From Alteraquisediminimonas sediminicola (lineage in GTDB: Bacteria; Pseudomonadota; Alphaproteobacteria; Sphingomonadales; Sphingomonadaceae), in assembly GCF_019740335.1 (NCBI RefSeq), contig NZ_JAHXZS010000001.1, positions 62,001 to 126,000 of the forward strand: 64,000 nt of DNA, given 5' to 3'. Made by a program: the position numbers and the translations under genes. How positions within the stretch are numbered: position 1 is the stretch's first letter; each line of letters begins with the position of its first letter. A model generated the notes under the pieces. The model ran no database searches and was not told the origin of the DNA. It was given only the letters and a program-made list of their open reading frames with translations. This document shows, in pieces, positions 31,007 to 41,874 of the stretch.

Positions 31007-32310
31007 GCACCTCACCTCTTTCCGACAAGGACCGTATCTTCACCAACCTCTATGGCTTTCAGCCGTGGAATCTCGATGCGGCGCGCAAGCGTGGCGATTG
31101 GGACAACACCAAGAAATTGCTGGAGGCGGGGCCGGACGCGATCATTGATACGATCAAGAATTCCGGCCTGCGTGGTCGTGGCGGCGCGGGCTTCCCGACG
31201 GGGATGAAGTGGAGCTTCATGCCCAAGGAGCCAAAGCCGGGCCGTCCGAATTTCCTCGTGATCAATGCCGATGAATCCGAACCGGGTTCGTGCAAGGACC
31301 GCGAAATCATCCGTCACGATCCGCACAAGCTGATCGAGGGCGCGTTGGTTGCCGGTTTCGCGATGCGCGCGCGCGCTGCCTATATCTATATTCGCGGCGA
31401 GTTCATCTATGAGGCGAAGGTACTCTTCGCCGCAGTGGAAGAGGCGTATGCCGCCGGTCTGCTTGGCAAGAATGCCGCGGGTTCGGGCTATGATTTCGAT
31501 GTGTTCGTGCATCGCGGCGCGGGTGCTTATATCTGCGGCGAAGAAACCGCGATGCTGGAAAGCCTTGAGGGCAAAAAGGGCCAGCCTCGCCTCAAGCCGC
31601 CATTTCCGGCGGGGGCAGGGCTTTATGGCTGCCCGACCACGGTCAACAATGTTGAATCCATCGCGGTGGGGCCGACAATCCTGCGTCGCGGGGCCGATTG
31701 GTTCAAGAGCTTTGGCCGTGAAAACAATGTCGGGACGAAATTGTTCCAGATTTCCGGCCATGTGAACACGCCCTGCGTCGTCGAGGAATCGATGGGCATT
31801 TCGTTCAAGGAATTGATCGAAAAGCATGCAGGCGGCATTCGCGGCGGTTGGGATAATCTGTTGGCGGTCATTCCGGGCGGTTCTTCCGTGCCGATGGTGC
31901 CTGCCGCGCAGATCATGGACGCGCCGATGGATTTTGACGGGCTGAAGGCGTTGGGCTCCGGCCTTGGCACCGCTGCCGTCATCGTGATGGACAAATCGAC
32001 CGACATCGTGCGCGCGATCAGCCGGTTGAGCTATTTCTACAAGCATGAAAGCTGTGGCCAATGCACGCCGTGCCGCGAAGGCACCGGCTGGATGTGGCGC
32101 ATGATGGAACGGTTGCGGACCGGCGATGCGGAGATTTCCGAAATCGACATGCTGCAACAGGTCACCAAACAGGTTGAAGGCCATACTATCTGCGCGCTGG
32201 GCGATGCAGCGGCATGGCCAATCCAGGGGCTGATCCGCCATTTCCGCCCGGAAATCGAGCGTCGGATCAATGAAGCCCATGGCGCAGCACATCAGGAGGC
32301 AGCGGAGTAA
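31003..32310 (+). CDS. nuoF: NADH-quinone oxidoreductase subunit F
   Basis: About 435 residues. This subunit binds NADH and FMN and the [4Fe-4S] cluster N3. The dinucleotide region is [13 protein letters not shown], the FMN part includes [14 protein letters not shown], and cluster ligands are in [12 protein letters not shown] near residue 350 and [13 protein letters not shown] prefer the GTG at 31003 ([10 protein letters not shown]): GGGGGA is six bases ahead and the codon overlaps the nuoE stop. The ATG at 30997 sits directly against the ribosome site and would add two residues. Confidence 0.95.
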   Translation: MSTSPLSDKDRIFTNLYGFQPWNLDAARKRGDWDNTKKLLEAGPDAIIDTIKNSGLRGRGGAGFPTGMKWSFMPKEPKPGRPNFLVINADESEPGSCKDREIIRHDPHKLIEGALVAGFAMRARAAYIYIRGEFIYEAKVLFAAVEEAYAAGLLGKNAAGSGYDFDVFVHRGAGAYICGEETAMLESLEGKKGQPRLKPPFPAGAGLYGCPTTVNNVESIAVGPTILRRGADWFKSFGRENNVGTKLFQISGHVNTPCVVEESMGISFKELIEKHAGGIRGGWDNLLAVIPGGSSVPMVPAAQIMDAPMDFDGLKALGSGLGTAAVIVMDKSTDIVRAISRLSYFYKHESCGQCTPCREGTGWMWRMMERLRTGDAEISEIDMLQQVTKQVEGHTICALGDAAAWPIQGLIRHFRPEIERRINEAHGAAHQEAAE

Positions 32311-32312
32311 CC

Positions 32313-34346
32313 ATGCCTAAAGTCACCGTAGACGGTATCGAGATCGAGGTTCCGGCAGGTTCGACCGTGCTTCAGGCATGCGAAGCTGCGGGCAAGGAAA
32401 TCCCGCGTTTCTGCTATCATGAACGACTGAGCATTGCCGGCAATTGCCGCATGTGCCTCGTCGAAGTCGCACCGGGGCCGCCCAAGCCGCAGGCATCCTG
32501 CGCCTTGCCCGCGATGGAGGGTCAGACGATCCGCACGGATTCGCCGATGGTGAAGGCCGCGCGCGAAGGGGTGATGGAGTTTCTCCTCATCAACCACCCG
32601 CTCGATTGCCCGATTTGCGATCAGGGCGGCGAATGCGATTTGCAGGATCAGTCCGTGGCCTATGGCCGGGGCAGCAGCCGCTATGACGAGAACAAGCGGG
32701 CGGTGACCGAGAAATATATGGGTCCGATCGTGAAAACGGTGATGACCCGCTGCATCCAATGCACCCGCTGCGTCCGCTTTGCGGAAGAAGTCGCCGGTGT
32801 CGAGGAAATCGGCGCGATCTATCGCGGCGAGAATATGCAGATCACCTCCTATCTCGAACGCGCGGTGACGAGCGAATTATCGGGCAATGTCGTCGATCTG
32901 TGCCCGGTCGGCGCGTTGACGTCCAAGCCTTATGCGTTTGAGGCGCGGCCTTGGGAATTGACCAAGACGCCCGGCATCGATGTGATGGACGCGATGGGGA
33001 CCAATGTCCGCTTTGACTCGCGTGGTCGTCAGTTGCTGCGGATCGTGCCGCGGATCAACGAGGATGTGAACGAGGAATGGGCGCATGATAAAACGCGCCA
33101 TGCCGTGGATGGCCTGACCGCGCGGCGGCTCGATCGTCCCTTTGTCCGCAAGAATGGCAAGCTCGAAGCCGCTAGCTGGGAAGACGCCTTCAAGGCAGTT
33201 GCCGCAGCGGCGAAAAAGGCGGGCGGTTCGGTCACGGCAGTGGCGGGCGATATGGTCGATTGCGAAACCATGTTTGCGGCGCGTGAATTGGTGACGGCGC
33301 TTGGCGGGTCGATGCTGGAAGGTCGTCAGACCGGTCTGGCCTATGACACCTCGTCGCTGTCGGCGGTCAATTTCAACACCGGCATCGCCAATATCGAAAA
33401 GGCGGATGTGATCCTGCTGGTCGGCAGCGATCTGCGGCGTGAAGCGCCGTTGGTCAATGCGCGGGTGTTGAAGGCCATTCGCAAGCGCGGGGCCAAGGTT
33501 TTCGCCATCGGGCCGGAAACGGATTTGACCTATAAGGTTGAAAATCTGGGCGCATCGCTCAAGACGCTTACGAAATTGCCCAAGGCCGTGGCCGATGCCT
33601 TCAAAAATGCGGCGCGTCCGGCGATCATCGTTGGCGGCGGCGCATTGCGGTATGAAGGCGCGCATGGCGCGGCTTTGGCGCTGGCGGAAAAATACAAGCT
33701 TGTCCGTGAATTGGAAGATGGCAGCACGTGGAACGGCTTTAACGTCCTCCACTTCGCCGCGAGCCGCATGGGCGGGCTGATGCTCGGCTATGCGTTTGCG
33801 GGCGGTATCCGCGCGCTGGCGGTGGAAAAGCCGAAGCTTGGTTTCTTCCTTGGAGCGGATGAGGTCAATTACGACCTCTTTGCCGATACGTTCAAGGTCT
33901 ATGTCGGCCATCATGGCGATGCGGGTGCGCATGCGGCGGATGTGATCCTGCCGGCGGCGGCCTATACCGAAAAGGCCGGGACTTATGTGAACCTTGAAGG
34001 TCGGGTCCAGCGCGGCGAACGCGCGGTGTTCCCGCCGGGCGATGCGCGTGAGGATTGGGCGATTTTCCGGGCATTGTCGGATGTTGTCGGCAAGAAATTG
34101 CCGTTCGACAATCTTGAACAGCTTCGCACGAAGATGGCGGCGGCGGTCCCCGCGCTTGGGGTTGAAGGTCTGGCCGATTATGGCTGGGTCGTGCCGAAGC
34201 TTGATGCCAAGCCGGAAGGTGATGTCGCCGATTATCCGATCAAAGATTTCTACCTCACCAATGCCATTTGCCGCGCATCGGCGACGATGCAGCGTTGTTC
34301 GGCTGAACTTGTTCATGGCGAGACATTTGCGGAGGCCGCCGAATGA
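32313..34346 (+). CDS. nuoG: NADH-quinone oxidoreductase subunit G
   Basis: A 677-residue iron-sulphur subunit. The N-terminal [2Fe-2S] ferredoxin domain has RFCYHERLSIAGNCRMC. A His/Cys motif for N5 (HPLDCPICDQGGECDLQD) follows, then the N4 site CIQCTRCVRF with a partner Cys in VVDLCPVGALT. The rest (about 220-670) is a molybdopterin oxidoreductase-like domain without cofactor function. The shorter length, compared with about 900 aa in E. coli, is typical of alphaproteobacteria and mitochondria. Confidence 0.96.
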   Translation: MPKVTVDGIEIEVPAGSTVLQACEAAGKEIPRFCYHERLSIAGNCRMCLVEVAPGPPKPQASCALPAMEGQTIRTDSPMVKAAREGVMEFLLINHPLDCPICDQGGECDLQDQSVAYGRGSSRYDENKRAVTEKYMGPIVKTVMTRCIQCTRCVRFAEEVAGVEEIGAIYRGENMQITSYLERAVTSELSGNVVDLCPVGALTSKPYAFEARPWELTKTPGIDVMDAMGTNVRFDSRGRQLLRIVPRINEDVNEEWAHDKTRHAVDGLTARRLDRPFVRKNGKLEAASWEDAFKAVAAAAKKAGGSVTAVAGDMVDCETMFAARELVTALGGSMLEGRQTGLAYDTSSLSAVNFNTGIANIEKADVILLVGSDLRREAPLVNARVLKAIRKRGAKVFAIGPETDLTYKVENLGASLKTLTKLPKAVADAFKNAARPAIIVGGGALRYEGAHGAALALAEKYKLVRELEDGSTWNGFNVLHFAASRMGGLMLGYAFAGGIRALAVEKPKLGFFLGADEVNYDLFADTFKVYVGHHGDAGAHAADVILPAAAYTEKAGTYVNLEGRVQRGERAVFPPGDAREDWAIFRALSDVVGKKLPFDNLEQLRTKMAAAVPALGVEGLADYGWVVPKLDAKPEGDVADYPIKDFYLTNAICRASATMQRCSAELVHGETFAEAAE

Positions 34347-35386
34347 CCGCGTGGTTTCAGACCCAATTGGGTGATGGGCTGGGCTGGTTCGTTGCGAACC
34401 TGATCCTTGTCTTGGCGATTGCCTTGCCGTTGATGCTGGCGGTGGCGATGATCATTTATGGCGAACGGCGCTTTTGGGGCGCTTTTGCGCTGCGTCGCGG
34501 CCCGAACGTCGTCGGTCCCTTCGGCCTGTTGCAGAGCTTTGCCGATGGTTTGAAGGTCGCGTTGCAGGAAATCATCGTCCCATCGGCGGCGAACAAGGCC
34601 TTGTTCCTGATCGCGCCGATCCTGACGTTCACCGTGGCGCAGATCCTGTGGGCGGTGATCCCGTTTGGCGACAAGATGGTGCTGTCCGACATCAATGTCG
34701 GCCTGTTGTACATCCTCGCGGCATCCTCCATCGGCGTGTATGGCGTGATGATTGCGGGCTGGTCGTCCAACTCGAAATATCCGTTTTATTCGGCGCTGCG
34801 TGCGGCGGCACAGATGGTGTCTTATGAAGTGTCGATCGGGTTTGTCCTGCTCGGCGTGGTGATGTTTGCAGGCAGCTTCAACCTCTCCGAAATCGTGCTC
34901 GCGCAAAAGGGGCATATCTTCGGGCTGGTGAACGGCTTTGCCCTCAACCCGCTGATTTTCCCGTTGAGCGTGATCTTCATGATTTCGGCCATGGCGGAAA
35001 CCGGGCGCGCGCCGTTCGATTTGACCGAGGCTGAATCCGAACTCGTCGCCGGTTATCAGACCGAATATTCGGGCATGGCCTTTGCACTCTATTGGCTGGG
35101 CGAATATGCGAACGTGCTGTTGATGTGCGCGCTCAATGCGACCCTGTTCTGGGGGGGCTGGTTGCCGCCGATCGACTGGGCGCCTTTGTATCTGGTGCCG
35201 GGCATCATCTGGCTGTTCGCCAAGATATTCCTCGGCTTTTTCATCTTCTCCTGGGTCAAGGCCACGGTCCCTCGTTACCGCTATGATCAGGTGATGCGTC
35301 TGGGGTGGAAAATCTTCCTGCCCATCTCGCTGATCTGGATCGTCCTGATTTCTGGCTATCTGATGCTGACAAGGTATTCTGCATGA
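34343..35386 (+). CDS. nuoH: NADH-quinone oxidoreductase subunit H
   Basis: A 347-residue membrane subunit with about eight to nine helices that links the quinone pocket to the proton-pumping arm. The conserved cytoplasmic loop has [21 protein letters not shown]. The second loop is [21 protein letters not shown], with acidic residues proposed to start the proton wave. The C-terminus has the [13 protein letters not shown] motif. It overlaps nuoG and nuoI by four bases each. Confidence 0.97.
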   Translation: MTAWFQTQLGDGLGWFVANLILVLAIALPLMLAVAMIIYGERRFWGAFALRRGPNVVGPFGLLQSFADGLKVALQEIIVPSAANKALFLIAPILTFTVAQILWAVIPFGDKMVLSDINVGLLYILAASSIGVYGVMIAGWSSNSKYPFYSALRAAAQMVSYEVSIGFVLLGVVMFAGSFNLSEIVLAQKGHIFGLVNGFALNPLIFPLSVIFMISAMAETGRAPFDLTEAESELVAGYQTEYSGMAFALYWLGEYANVLLMCALNATLFWGGWLPPIDWAPLYLVPGIIWLFAKIFLGFFIFSWVKATVPRYRYDQVMRLGWKIFLPISLIWIVLISGYLMLTRYSA

Positions 35387-35868
35387 GCGTCGCCCATCTC
35401 ATCAAGTCGTTCACGCTCTGGGAGTTTGTGAAGGCGCACTGGCTGACCTTGAAGTATTTCTTCAAGCCCAAGGCGACGATCAACTATCCGTTCGAGAAGA
35501 ACCCGATTTCACCGCGTTTCCGGGGCGAACATGCGCTGCGCCGTTATCCGAATGGCGAAGAACGGTGCATCGCGTGCAAATTGTGCGAGGCGATTTGCCC
35601 GGCACAGGCGATCACCATCGAGGCCGAACCGCGCGCCGATGGTTCACGCCGCACGACCCGGTATGACATCGACATGACCAAGTGCATTTATTGCGGTTTC
35701 TGTCAGGAAGCCTGCCCGGTCGATGCGGTGGTCGAAGGGCCGAATTTCGAGTTCGCGACGGAGAGCCGTGAAGAGTTGCTGTACGACAAAGCAAAGCTGC
35801 TCGCGAATGGGGACAAATGGGAACGCGCAATCGCGGCGAATATCGCTGCCGATGCGCCGTACCGGTAA
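35383..35868 (+). CDS. nuoI: NADH-quinone oxidoreductase subunit I
   Basis: A 161-residue 8Fe ferredoxin subunit carrying clusters N6a and N6b. The two CxxCxxCxxxCP motifs are [12 protein letters not shown] and [12 protein letters not shown]. The N-terminal amphipathic helices ([19 protein letters not shown]) lie on the membrane. The start ATG at 35383 overlaps the nuoH stop; an upstream in-frame ATG falls inside nuoH and is not used. Confidence 0.97.
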   Translation: MSVAHLIKSFTLWEFVKAHWLTLKYFFKPKATINYPFEKNPISPRFRGEHALRRYPNGEERCIACKLCEAICPAQAITIEAEPRADGSRRTTRYDIDMTKCIYCGFCQEACPVDAVVEGPNFEFATESREELLYDKAKLLANGDKWERAIAANIAADAPYR

Positions 35869-35880
35869 GGGGGCCGCGAC

Positions 35881-36492
35881 ATGATACAGGCTTTTGCCTT
35901 TTACCTTTTTGCGACCATGCTGATTGCGTCTGCGGTGCTGGTCATCAGCGCCCGCAACCCGGTGCATAGCGTGTTGTGGCTGATCCTTGGCTTTTTCAAT
36001 GCGGCGGGCCTGATGCTCCTGCTTGGGGCCGAGTTCATCGCGATGCTCTTGGTCATTGTCTATGTCGGCGCGGTGGCCGTGCTGTTCCTGTTCGTCGTCA
36101 TGATGCTCGACATTGATTTTGCCGAATTGCGGGCGGGCTTTGTCCGTTATCTGCCATTCGGCCTGTTACTGGCGATGGTGCTGGCGGTGGAAATGATCTT
36201 TGCTGTCGGCGCATGGAAAGCAGGTTCGCTTGAAATGGCGCAGCGTTTGGTACCGATCCCAAGTGATGTGCCGAATATCGAAGCCATCGGCGATTTGCTG
36301 TACACCCGTTATCTCTATGTCTTTGAAGGTGCGGGTCTGGTGCTGCTGGTGGCGCTGATTGGCGCGATTGTGCTGACCCACCGTGCGCGTGGCGGTATCC
36401 GTCCGCAGAATATTTCCGAGCAGGTCAAGCGTCGTCCGCAAGATGCGACCCGCAATATCGATCAGCCCGTGGGGCAGGGGGTGGAGTTGTGA
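35881..36492 (+). CDS. nuoJ: NADH-quinone oxidoreductase subunit J
   Basis: A 203-residue membrane subunit with five hydrophobic helices. [27 protein letters not shown] is the conserved early block, and the third helix has [20 protein letters not shown] with the pi-bulge region. A polar C-terminal tail ([20 protein letters not shown]) is typical of alphaproteobacteria. AAGGGGGCCGCGAC precedes the start. The end overlaps nuoK by four bases (GTGA). Confidence 0.95.
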   Translation: MIQAFAFYLFATMLIASAVLVISARNPVHSVLWLILGFFNAAGLMLLLGAEFIAMLLVIVYVGAVAVLFLFVVMMLDIDFAELRAGFVRYLPFGLLLAMVLAVEMIFAVGAWKAGSLEMAQRLVPIPSDVPNIEAIGDLLYTRYLYVFEGAGLVLLVALIGAIVLTHRARGGIRPQNISEQVKRRPQDATRNIDQPVGQGVEL

Positions 36493-36794
36493 TCGGACTG
36501 ATGCACTATCTCGTCGTGGGGGCGATTTTGTTCGTGCTTGGCGTGTTGGGGATTTTCCTCAACCGCAAGAACGTCATCATCATCCTGATGTCGGTGGAAT
36601 TGATCCTGCTGGCGGTCAACATCAACCTTGTCGCCTTCAGCGTCTATCTGGGCGATCTCGTCGGCCAGATTTTCGCGATGTTCGTGCTGACCGTGGCCGC
36701 TGGCGAAGCGGCAATCGGCCTTGCGATCCTTGTCATTTACTTCCGAGGCCGCGGCACGATTGCGGTTGACGATATTAACCGGATGAAGGGCTGA
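36489..36794 (+). CDS. nuoK: NADH-quinone oxidoreductase subunit K
   Basis: A 101-residue three-helix membrane subunit of complex I. The N-terminus [20 protein letters not shown] matches the family. The second helix has [16 protein letters not shown] with the key membrane Glu, and the third ends [18 protein letters not shown]. The GTG start overlaps the nuoJ stop, with GGGGGTGGAG upstream. The stop is one base before the nuoL start. Confidence 0.96.
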   Translation: MIGLMHYLVVGAILFVLGVLGIFLNRKNVIIILMSVELILLAVNINLVAFSVYLGDLVGQIFAMFVLTVAAGEAAIGLAILVIYFRGRGTIAVDDINRMKG

Positions 36795-36795
36795 C

Positions 36796-38859
36796 ATGAT
36801 CCAGCTCATTGTATTCCTGCCGCTGTTGGCGGCGATTGTCGCGGGCCTTGGCAACCGTACCATCGGCAACGTCCCGGCCAAGCTGGTGACGACCGGTGCG
36901 CTGTTCGCATCTTGCGCGCTCAGTTGGCCGATCTTCATTTCCTTCCTGACCGGCGGGGCGCATGCCCATGTCGTGCCGGTTCTCGATTTCATCCGCTCGG
37001 GTGATCTCAGCGTCGATTGGTCGTTGCGTGTCGATACGCTGACGTCGGTCATGCTGGTGGTGGTGACGACGGTATCCGCGCTCGTCCATCTTTATAGCTG
37101 GGGCTATATGTCGGAAGACGACAGCCAGCCGCGCTTCTTCGCCTATCTGTCGCTGTTTACCTTTGCGATGTTGATGCTGGTGACGTCGGACAATCTGGTC
37201 CAGATGTTCTTCGGTTGGGAAGGCGTTGGCCTTGCCTCTTATCTGTTGATCGGCTTTTGGTATAAAAAGCCGTCTGCATCTGCGGCGGCGATCAAGGCAT
37301 TTGTCGTCAATCGCGTCGGTGACTTTGGTTTCTCGCTCGGCATTTTCGGCACGTTCCTCGTGTTTGGCACGGTGTCGATCCCGGCCATTCTCGCCGCATC
37401 GCCGGATATGGCGGGTTCGACCATCGGTTTCCTTGGTGCGCGCTTTGATGTGATGACGTTGCTGTGCTTGCTGCTGTTTATCGGCGCGATGGGCAAATCG
37501 GCGCAGCTTGGCCTGCACACATGGTTGCCGGACGCGATGGAAGGTCCGACCCCGGTGTCGGCGCTGATCCACGCGGCGACGATGGTGACGGCTGGCGTGT
37601 TCATGGTCTGCCGCCTGTCGCCGATGTTCGAAACGAGCGAAACCGCGCAGCATGTCGTGACTTATGTTGGGGCCGCGACCGCGTTGTTCGCCGCCACGGT
37701 CGGCACGACCCAGTTCGATATCAAGCGGGTGATCGCCTATTCGACCTGTTCGCAGCTTGGCTATATGTTCTTTGCGGCGGGCGTTGGCGCTTATAATGCG
37801 GCGATGTTCCATTTGTTCACCCATGCCTTTTTCAAGGCGTTGTTGTTCCTGGGCGCAGGTTCGGTCATCCATGCGATGCACCATGAACAGGACATGCGTT
37901 ATTATGGGGGCCTGCGGAAACATATCCCGCTGACCTTCTGGGCGATGATGGCCGGGACTTTGGCGATCACGGGTGTGGGCGTCTTGGGCGTATTCGGCTT
38001 TGCCGGCTTCTATTCCAAGGATGCGATTATTGAGGCGACGTTCGCCAGTGGTTCGGAATCGGGCGGCATTGCCTTTGCCGTGGCCGTGTTCGCGGCGCTG
38101 CTCACCAGCTTCTATAGCTGGCGTCTGGTGTTCCTGACCTTCTATGGCAAGCCGCGCTGGGAACAGTCCGAGCATATTCAGCATGCGGTGCATGACGCAC
38201 ATGGCCATGATCATGACGATCATGCACATGCGGCCCATGGCCATGACGCGCATGATGAACATGATCACGCGCATGGTTCGGTAAGCGATGGCACGGCGGG
38301 CTATCATCCGCATGAAAGCCCATGGCCCATGCTGTTGCCGCTGGCTGTGTTGACCATCGGCGCGATTGCTGCTGGCTATGTCTTCCACACGCCGTTTCTC
38401 GATGCGGAACATGGCGCGGCATTCTGGCAGGGCTCGCTCGCGTTTGACGCGCATTTGATGCACGCGATGCATGAAGTGCCGATGTGGGTGAAGATGTCGG
38501 CATCTGCCGTGATGCTCACCGGCTTTGTGATCGCATGGTTTGCGTATGTGCGTAGCCCCGGCATCCCGGCGGCGTTCGTCAGCCAGTTCCGTATCTTGCA
38601 CGATTTCCTCTATCGGAAATGGTATTTCGACGAACTGTACGACGTGATCTTCGTCAAACCGGCCTTTGCCATCGGTCGTTTCCTGTGGAAACGCGGCGAT
38701 GAAGGTACGATCGACCGTTTTGGCCCCAATGGGGTGGCGGCACTGGTCGTCAGCGGCAGCCGGCTCGCCGGTCGTTTGCAGAGCGGATATGTCTATAGCT
38801 ACGCATTGGTGATGTTGCTCGGCCTGGCCGCAGCAGCCACCTGGGCAATGGTTGGGTGA
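36796..38859 (+). CDS. nuoL: NADH-quinone oxidoreductase subunit L with His-rich loop
   Basis: A 687-residue antiporter-like proton-pumping subunit. The conserved block [10 protein letters not shown]-like ([16 protein letters not shown]) and the pump region [23 protein letters not shown] are intact, as is [15 protein letters not shown]. Residues about 460-493 form a His/Asp/Ala-rich loop with 14 His in about 34 residues, between the later membrane helices. The C-terminal helix HL and final TM segment follow. Length is a little above the E. coli protein (613), mainly because of this loop and flanking sequence. Confidence 0.96.
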   Translation: MIQLIVFLPLLAAIVAGLGNRTIGNVPAKLVTTGALFASCALSWPIFISFLTGGAHAHVVPVLDFIRSGDLSVDWSLRVDTLTSVMLVVVTTVSALVHLYSWGYMSEDDSQPRFFAYLSLFTFAMLMLVTSDNLVQMFFGWEGVGLASYLLIGFWYKKPSASAAAIKAFVVNRVGDFGFSLGIFGTFLVFGTVSIPAILAASPDMAGSTIGFLGARFDVMTLLCLLLFIGAMGKSAQLGLHTWLPDAMEGPTPVSALIHAATMVTAGVFMVCRLSPMFETSETAQHVVTYVGAATALFAATVGTTQFDIKRVIAYSTCSQLGYMFFAAGVGAYNAAMFHLFTHAFFKALLFLGAGSVIHAMHHEQDMRYYGGLRKHIPLTFWAMMAGTLAITGVGVLGVFGFAGFYSKDAIIEATFASGSESGGIAFAVAVFAALLTSFYSWRLVFLTFYGKPRWEQSEHIQHAVHDAHGHDHDDHAHAAHGHDAHDEHDHAHGSVSDGTAGYHPHESPWPMLLPLAVLTIGAIAAGYVFHTPFLDAEHGAAFWQGSLAFDAHLMHAMHEVPMWVKMSASAVMLTGFVIAWFAYVRSPGIPAAFVSQFRILHDFLYRKWYFDELYDVIFVKPAFAIGRFLWKRGDEGTIDRFGPNGVAALVVSGSRLAGRLQSGYVYSYALVMLLGLAAAATWAMVG

Positions 38860-38861
38860 TC

Positions 38862-40424
38862 ATGATGAGCTTTCCCATTCTCTCCGTCATGATCGCACTG
38901 CCGCTGGTGGCAGCGGCTGCGGCTCTTTTGACGAACGCGAACAATGCACGCTGGATCGCGTTGATCGCGACGCTGGCGAATTTCGCCCTCGGTATTGTGT
39001 TGTGGACCAATTATGAAATTGGCGGCGCACAATGGCAGTTTGTCGAAAATGTGCCGATGTTCGGGCGGTTCGCCTGGGCTTTGGGGATTGATGGCATCGC
39101 CTTGATGCTGATCATGCTGTCAGCGTTCCTGATGCCGATCTGCATTCTTGCAAGCTGGACCGCGATTGAAAAGCGCGTGCCGGAATATATGGCGGCGTTC
39201 CTGTTGATGGCCAGCCTGATGGTCGGCGTGTTTGCGGCGCAGGATTTGTTCCTGTTCTACATCTTCTTCGAAGCCGGTCTGATCCCGATGTATCTGATCA
39301 TCGGTATCTGGGGTGGCGCGAACCGGATTTACGCCAGCTATAAATTCTTCCTCTACACATTGTTCGGCTCGGTCCTGATGCTGATCGCGATGATGTGGAT
39401 GGCGCAGCAGGCGGGCACGACCTATATCCCGAATTTGCTCAACCATGATTTCCCGGTGCAGGCGCAGACCTTGTTGTGGCTGGCGTTTTTCGCGAGCTTT
39501 GCGGTCAAGATGCCGATGTGGCCGGTGCATACATGGTTGCCGGACGCGCACGTGCAGGCACCGACGGCGGGTTCCGTCATTCTGGCGGGCGTGCTGTTGA
39601 AGATGGGCGGCTATGGCTTCCTGCGCTTCTCCTTGCCGATGTTCCCGGAGGCCTCGGGCCAGTTCGTGCCATTGGTGATGGGCATGTCGCTGGTCGCGGT
39701 GATCTATACTTCGCTTGTCGCGTTGGTGCAGCAGGACATGAAGAAGCTGATCGCGTATTCATCGGTCGCGCATATGGCGTTTGTGACCATCGGTTTGTTC
39801 GCCTTCAACCGTCAGGGAATCGAAGGCGCGCTGGTGGTCATGCTCAGCCATGGTCTGGTGTCGGCGGCATTGTTCCTGTGCGTAGGCGTGATCTATGATC
39901 GCCTGCACACACGCGAAATCAGCCGTTATGGCGGTCTGGCCGAAAATATGCCGAAATACGCCTTGTTCTTCCTGTTTTTCACCATGGCGAGCATCGGCCT
40001 GCCGGGCACCTCGGGTTTCGTCGGCGAGTTTCTTGCGCTGGTCGGGGCCTATGAGGCGAACAGCCTCGTGGCGTTCATTGCGACGACCGGGGTGATCCTG
40101 GGCGCGGCCTATATGCTCTATCTCTACCGTCGGGTGGTGTATGGCCCGTTGGACAAGGCGGATGTCGCGGCCATGCCGGATATGAACAAGCGCGAATGGC
40201 TTATTCTCGCGCCGATCGCCGCGGTGACCTTGTGGATGGGCGTCTATCCGGAAAGCTTCATTGCGCCGATGCGCAAGGATGTCGGGACATTGCTGGCCCG
40301 GATCGAACGGGCCAACCCGCCCGGCGATGCGCAGTTGAAGAAGGGCGCGCCTCAACCGGCGGCTGCCCATGAAAAGGCCGCCGAACACGCACCGGCATCT
40401 GCATTGGCGGAGGGGCAACACTGA
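38862..40424 (+). CDS. nuoM: NADH-quinone oxidoreductase subunit M
   Basis: A 520-residue antiporter-like subunit. [18 protein letters not shown] contains the key membrane Glu. [28 protein letters not shown] and [12 protein letters not shown] are the pump core. An Ala/Pro-rich charged tail of about 35 residues closes the protein. Two adjacent ATG codons (38862, 38865) follow the nuoL stop, and the first is used here. The stop overlaps the nuoN start. Confidence 0.96.
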   Translation: MMSFPILSVMIALPLVAAAAALLTNANNARWIALIATLANFALGIVLWTNYEIGGAQWQFVENVPMFGRFAWALGIDGIALMLIMLSAFLMPICILASWTAIEKRVPEYMAAFLLMASLMVGVFAAQDLFLFYIFFEAGLIPMYLIIGIWGGANRIYASYKFFLYTLFGSVLMLIAMMWMAQQAGTTYIPNLLNHDFPVQAQTLLWLAFFASFAVKMPMWPVHTWLPDAHVQAPTAGSVILAGVLLKMGGYGFLRFSLPMFPEASGQFVPLVMGMSLVAVIYTSLVALVQQDMKKLIAYSSVAHMAFVTIGLFAFNRQGIEGALVVMLSHGLVSAALFLCVGVIYDRLHTREISRYGGLAENMPKYALFFLFFTMASIGLPGTSGFVGEFLALVGAYEANSLVAFIATTGVILGAAYMLYLYRRVVYGPLDKADVAAMPDMNKREWLILAPIAAVTLWMGVYPESFIAPMRKDVGTLLARIERANPPGDAQLKKGAPQPAAAHEKAAEHAPASALAEGQH

Positions 40425-41869
40425 TGAGTTACGCTGAATCTCTTTCCCTGACCCTGTCTGAGGTCATTTTGGCGGCGGGCGCTTTGGTGTTGTTGCTGGT
40501 GGCGGGCTGGGCTGGCGACAAGGCGACGCGGCTGATCAGCTGGATTGCTGTTGTGTTGCTGGCCGTTGCCGGTTTGGCGTTGCTCGGGCCTGCGGGCGCG
40601 GCCTTTGGCGGTCAATATCAGGCCGACAGCTTTGCCGCCTTTGCCAAGGTGCTGATCTATTTTGCCGCTGGTGCGTCGATCCTTATTGCCCCGCGCTTTT
40701 TCCAATTGGCGGATGGTAGCCATATGGGGCTGCGGGCCGAATATCCGATCCTGATCCTCTTGGCCTGTGTCGGCATGGGTATGATGGTATCGGCGGGCGA
40801 TTTGTTGTCGCTGTATGTCGGTCTCGAACTCAACAGCCTTGCCGCTTATGTGCTGGCGAGCTTCATGCGCTCGGATCAGCGTTCGGCGGAAGCGGGCCTG
40901 AAATATTTCGTGCTAGGCGCGCTCGCATCGGGCATTCTGCTGTACGGTATTTCCTTGGTCTATGGCTTTACCGGCACCACCGCCTTTGATGGCATTGCCA
41001 AGGCCTATGGCGATGGCGTGTCGATGGGCGAATTGTTCGGTCTGGTGTTCGTGTTTGCAGGTCTTGCGTTCAAAGTCAGCGCCGTGCCGTTCCATATGTG
41101 GACCCCGGATGTGTATGAAGGCGCGCCGACCCCGGTGACGACCTTCTTCGCCTCGGCCCCCAAGGTCGCGGCCTTGTGCATGGCGATCCGGGTGGCGGTC
41201 GTGGCGATGGGCCCTGCGGCGCATCAATGGCAGCAGATCGTGATCTTCGCGGCCTTGGCCTCGACCATTCTCGGCGGCGTGGCGGCGATCAATCAGACCA
41301 ACATCAAGCGATTGCTGGCCTATTCGTCGATCAACAATGTCGGCTTTGCGCTGATCGGCCTTGCAGCGGGGACCCAGCAGGGGATCGCGGCGGTGCTGAC
41401 CTATCTCGCCGTTTATGTCGTGATGACGATCGGCAGCTTTGTCTGCGTATTGCAGATGCGCGATGCCGAAGGCCGCCCGATTGAGGCCATATCAGCACTG
41501 GCAGGTCTGTCGCGCAGCCGTCCGGGTCTGTCGGCGGCATTTGCGATCTTCATGTTCTCGCTGGCCGGCATTCCGCCCTTGTTCGGTTTCTGGCCGAAGT
41601 TCCTCGTATTCGATGCCGCCGTTGCAGTTGGCCTCTTGCCCTTGGCAGCGGTGGGTATCGCGACCTCGGTCATCGGCGCGTTTTATTACATCAAGATCGT
41701 CAAGATCATCTATTTCGATGAACCGGGCGAAGAGGTGTTTGCCGCGAACAATAATGTCGTGGAAACCGGCTTGATGCTGCTGACGGCCTTGGCCGTGTCG
41801 CCTATCGGCTATCTCGCGATTCCGGTGCTGGGGCAGTTGAGCGACAGGGCGGCGGGGTCGTTGTTCTGA
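40424..41869 (+). CDS. nuoN: NADH-quinone oxidoreductase subunit N
   Basis: A 481-residue antiporter-like subunit, the third pump of complex I. VGLELNSLAAYVLASF has the membrane Glu. FKVSAVPFHMWTPDVYEGAPTPVTTFFA is the hallmark block, and IKRLLAYSSINNVGFALIGLA follows. It overlaps the nuoM stop by one base. birA begins five bases after the stop, so the nuo operon probably reads through into cofactor genes. Confidence 0.96.
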   Translation: MSYAESLSLTLSEVILAAGALVLLLVAGWAGDKATRLISWIAVVLLAVAGLALLGPAGAAFGGQYQADSFAAFAKVLIYFAAGASILIAPRFFQLADGSHMGLRAEYPILILLACVGMGMMVSAGDLLSLYVGLELNSLAAYVLASFMRSDQRSAEAGLKYFVLGALASGILLYGISLVYGFTGTTAFDGIAKAYGDGVSMGELFGLVFVFAGLAFKVSAVPFHMWTPDVYEGAPTPVTTFFASAPKVAALCMAIRVAVVAMGPAAHQWQQIVIFAALASTILGGVAAINQTNIKRLLAYSSINNVGFALIGLAAGTQQGIAAVLTYLAVYVVMTIGSFVCVLQMRDAEGRPIEAISALAGLSRSRPGLSAAFAIFMFSLAGIPPLFGFWPKFLVFDAAVAVGLLPLAAVGIATSVIGAFYYIKIVKIIYFDEPGEEVFAANNNVVETGLMLLTALAVSPIGYLAIPVLGQLSDRAAGSLF

Positions 41870-41874
41870 ACGGC

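Noticed and set aside
32877-34316. A 479-codon minus-strand frame across nuoG
   Set aside because: Shadow of nuoG; no family features and no upstream signals.
38173-38275. Possible CRISPR-like or microsatellite array in nuoL
   Set aside because: The CAT/GAT/GCx pattern has no regular repeat and spacer lengths; it is simply a His-rich coding loop.
36775-38601. A 608-codon minus-strand frame across nuoL
   Set aside because: Shadow of nuoL. Its His/Arg-rich product reflects reverse reading of Ala/Val/Leu codons.
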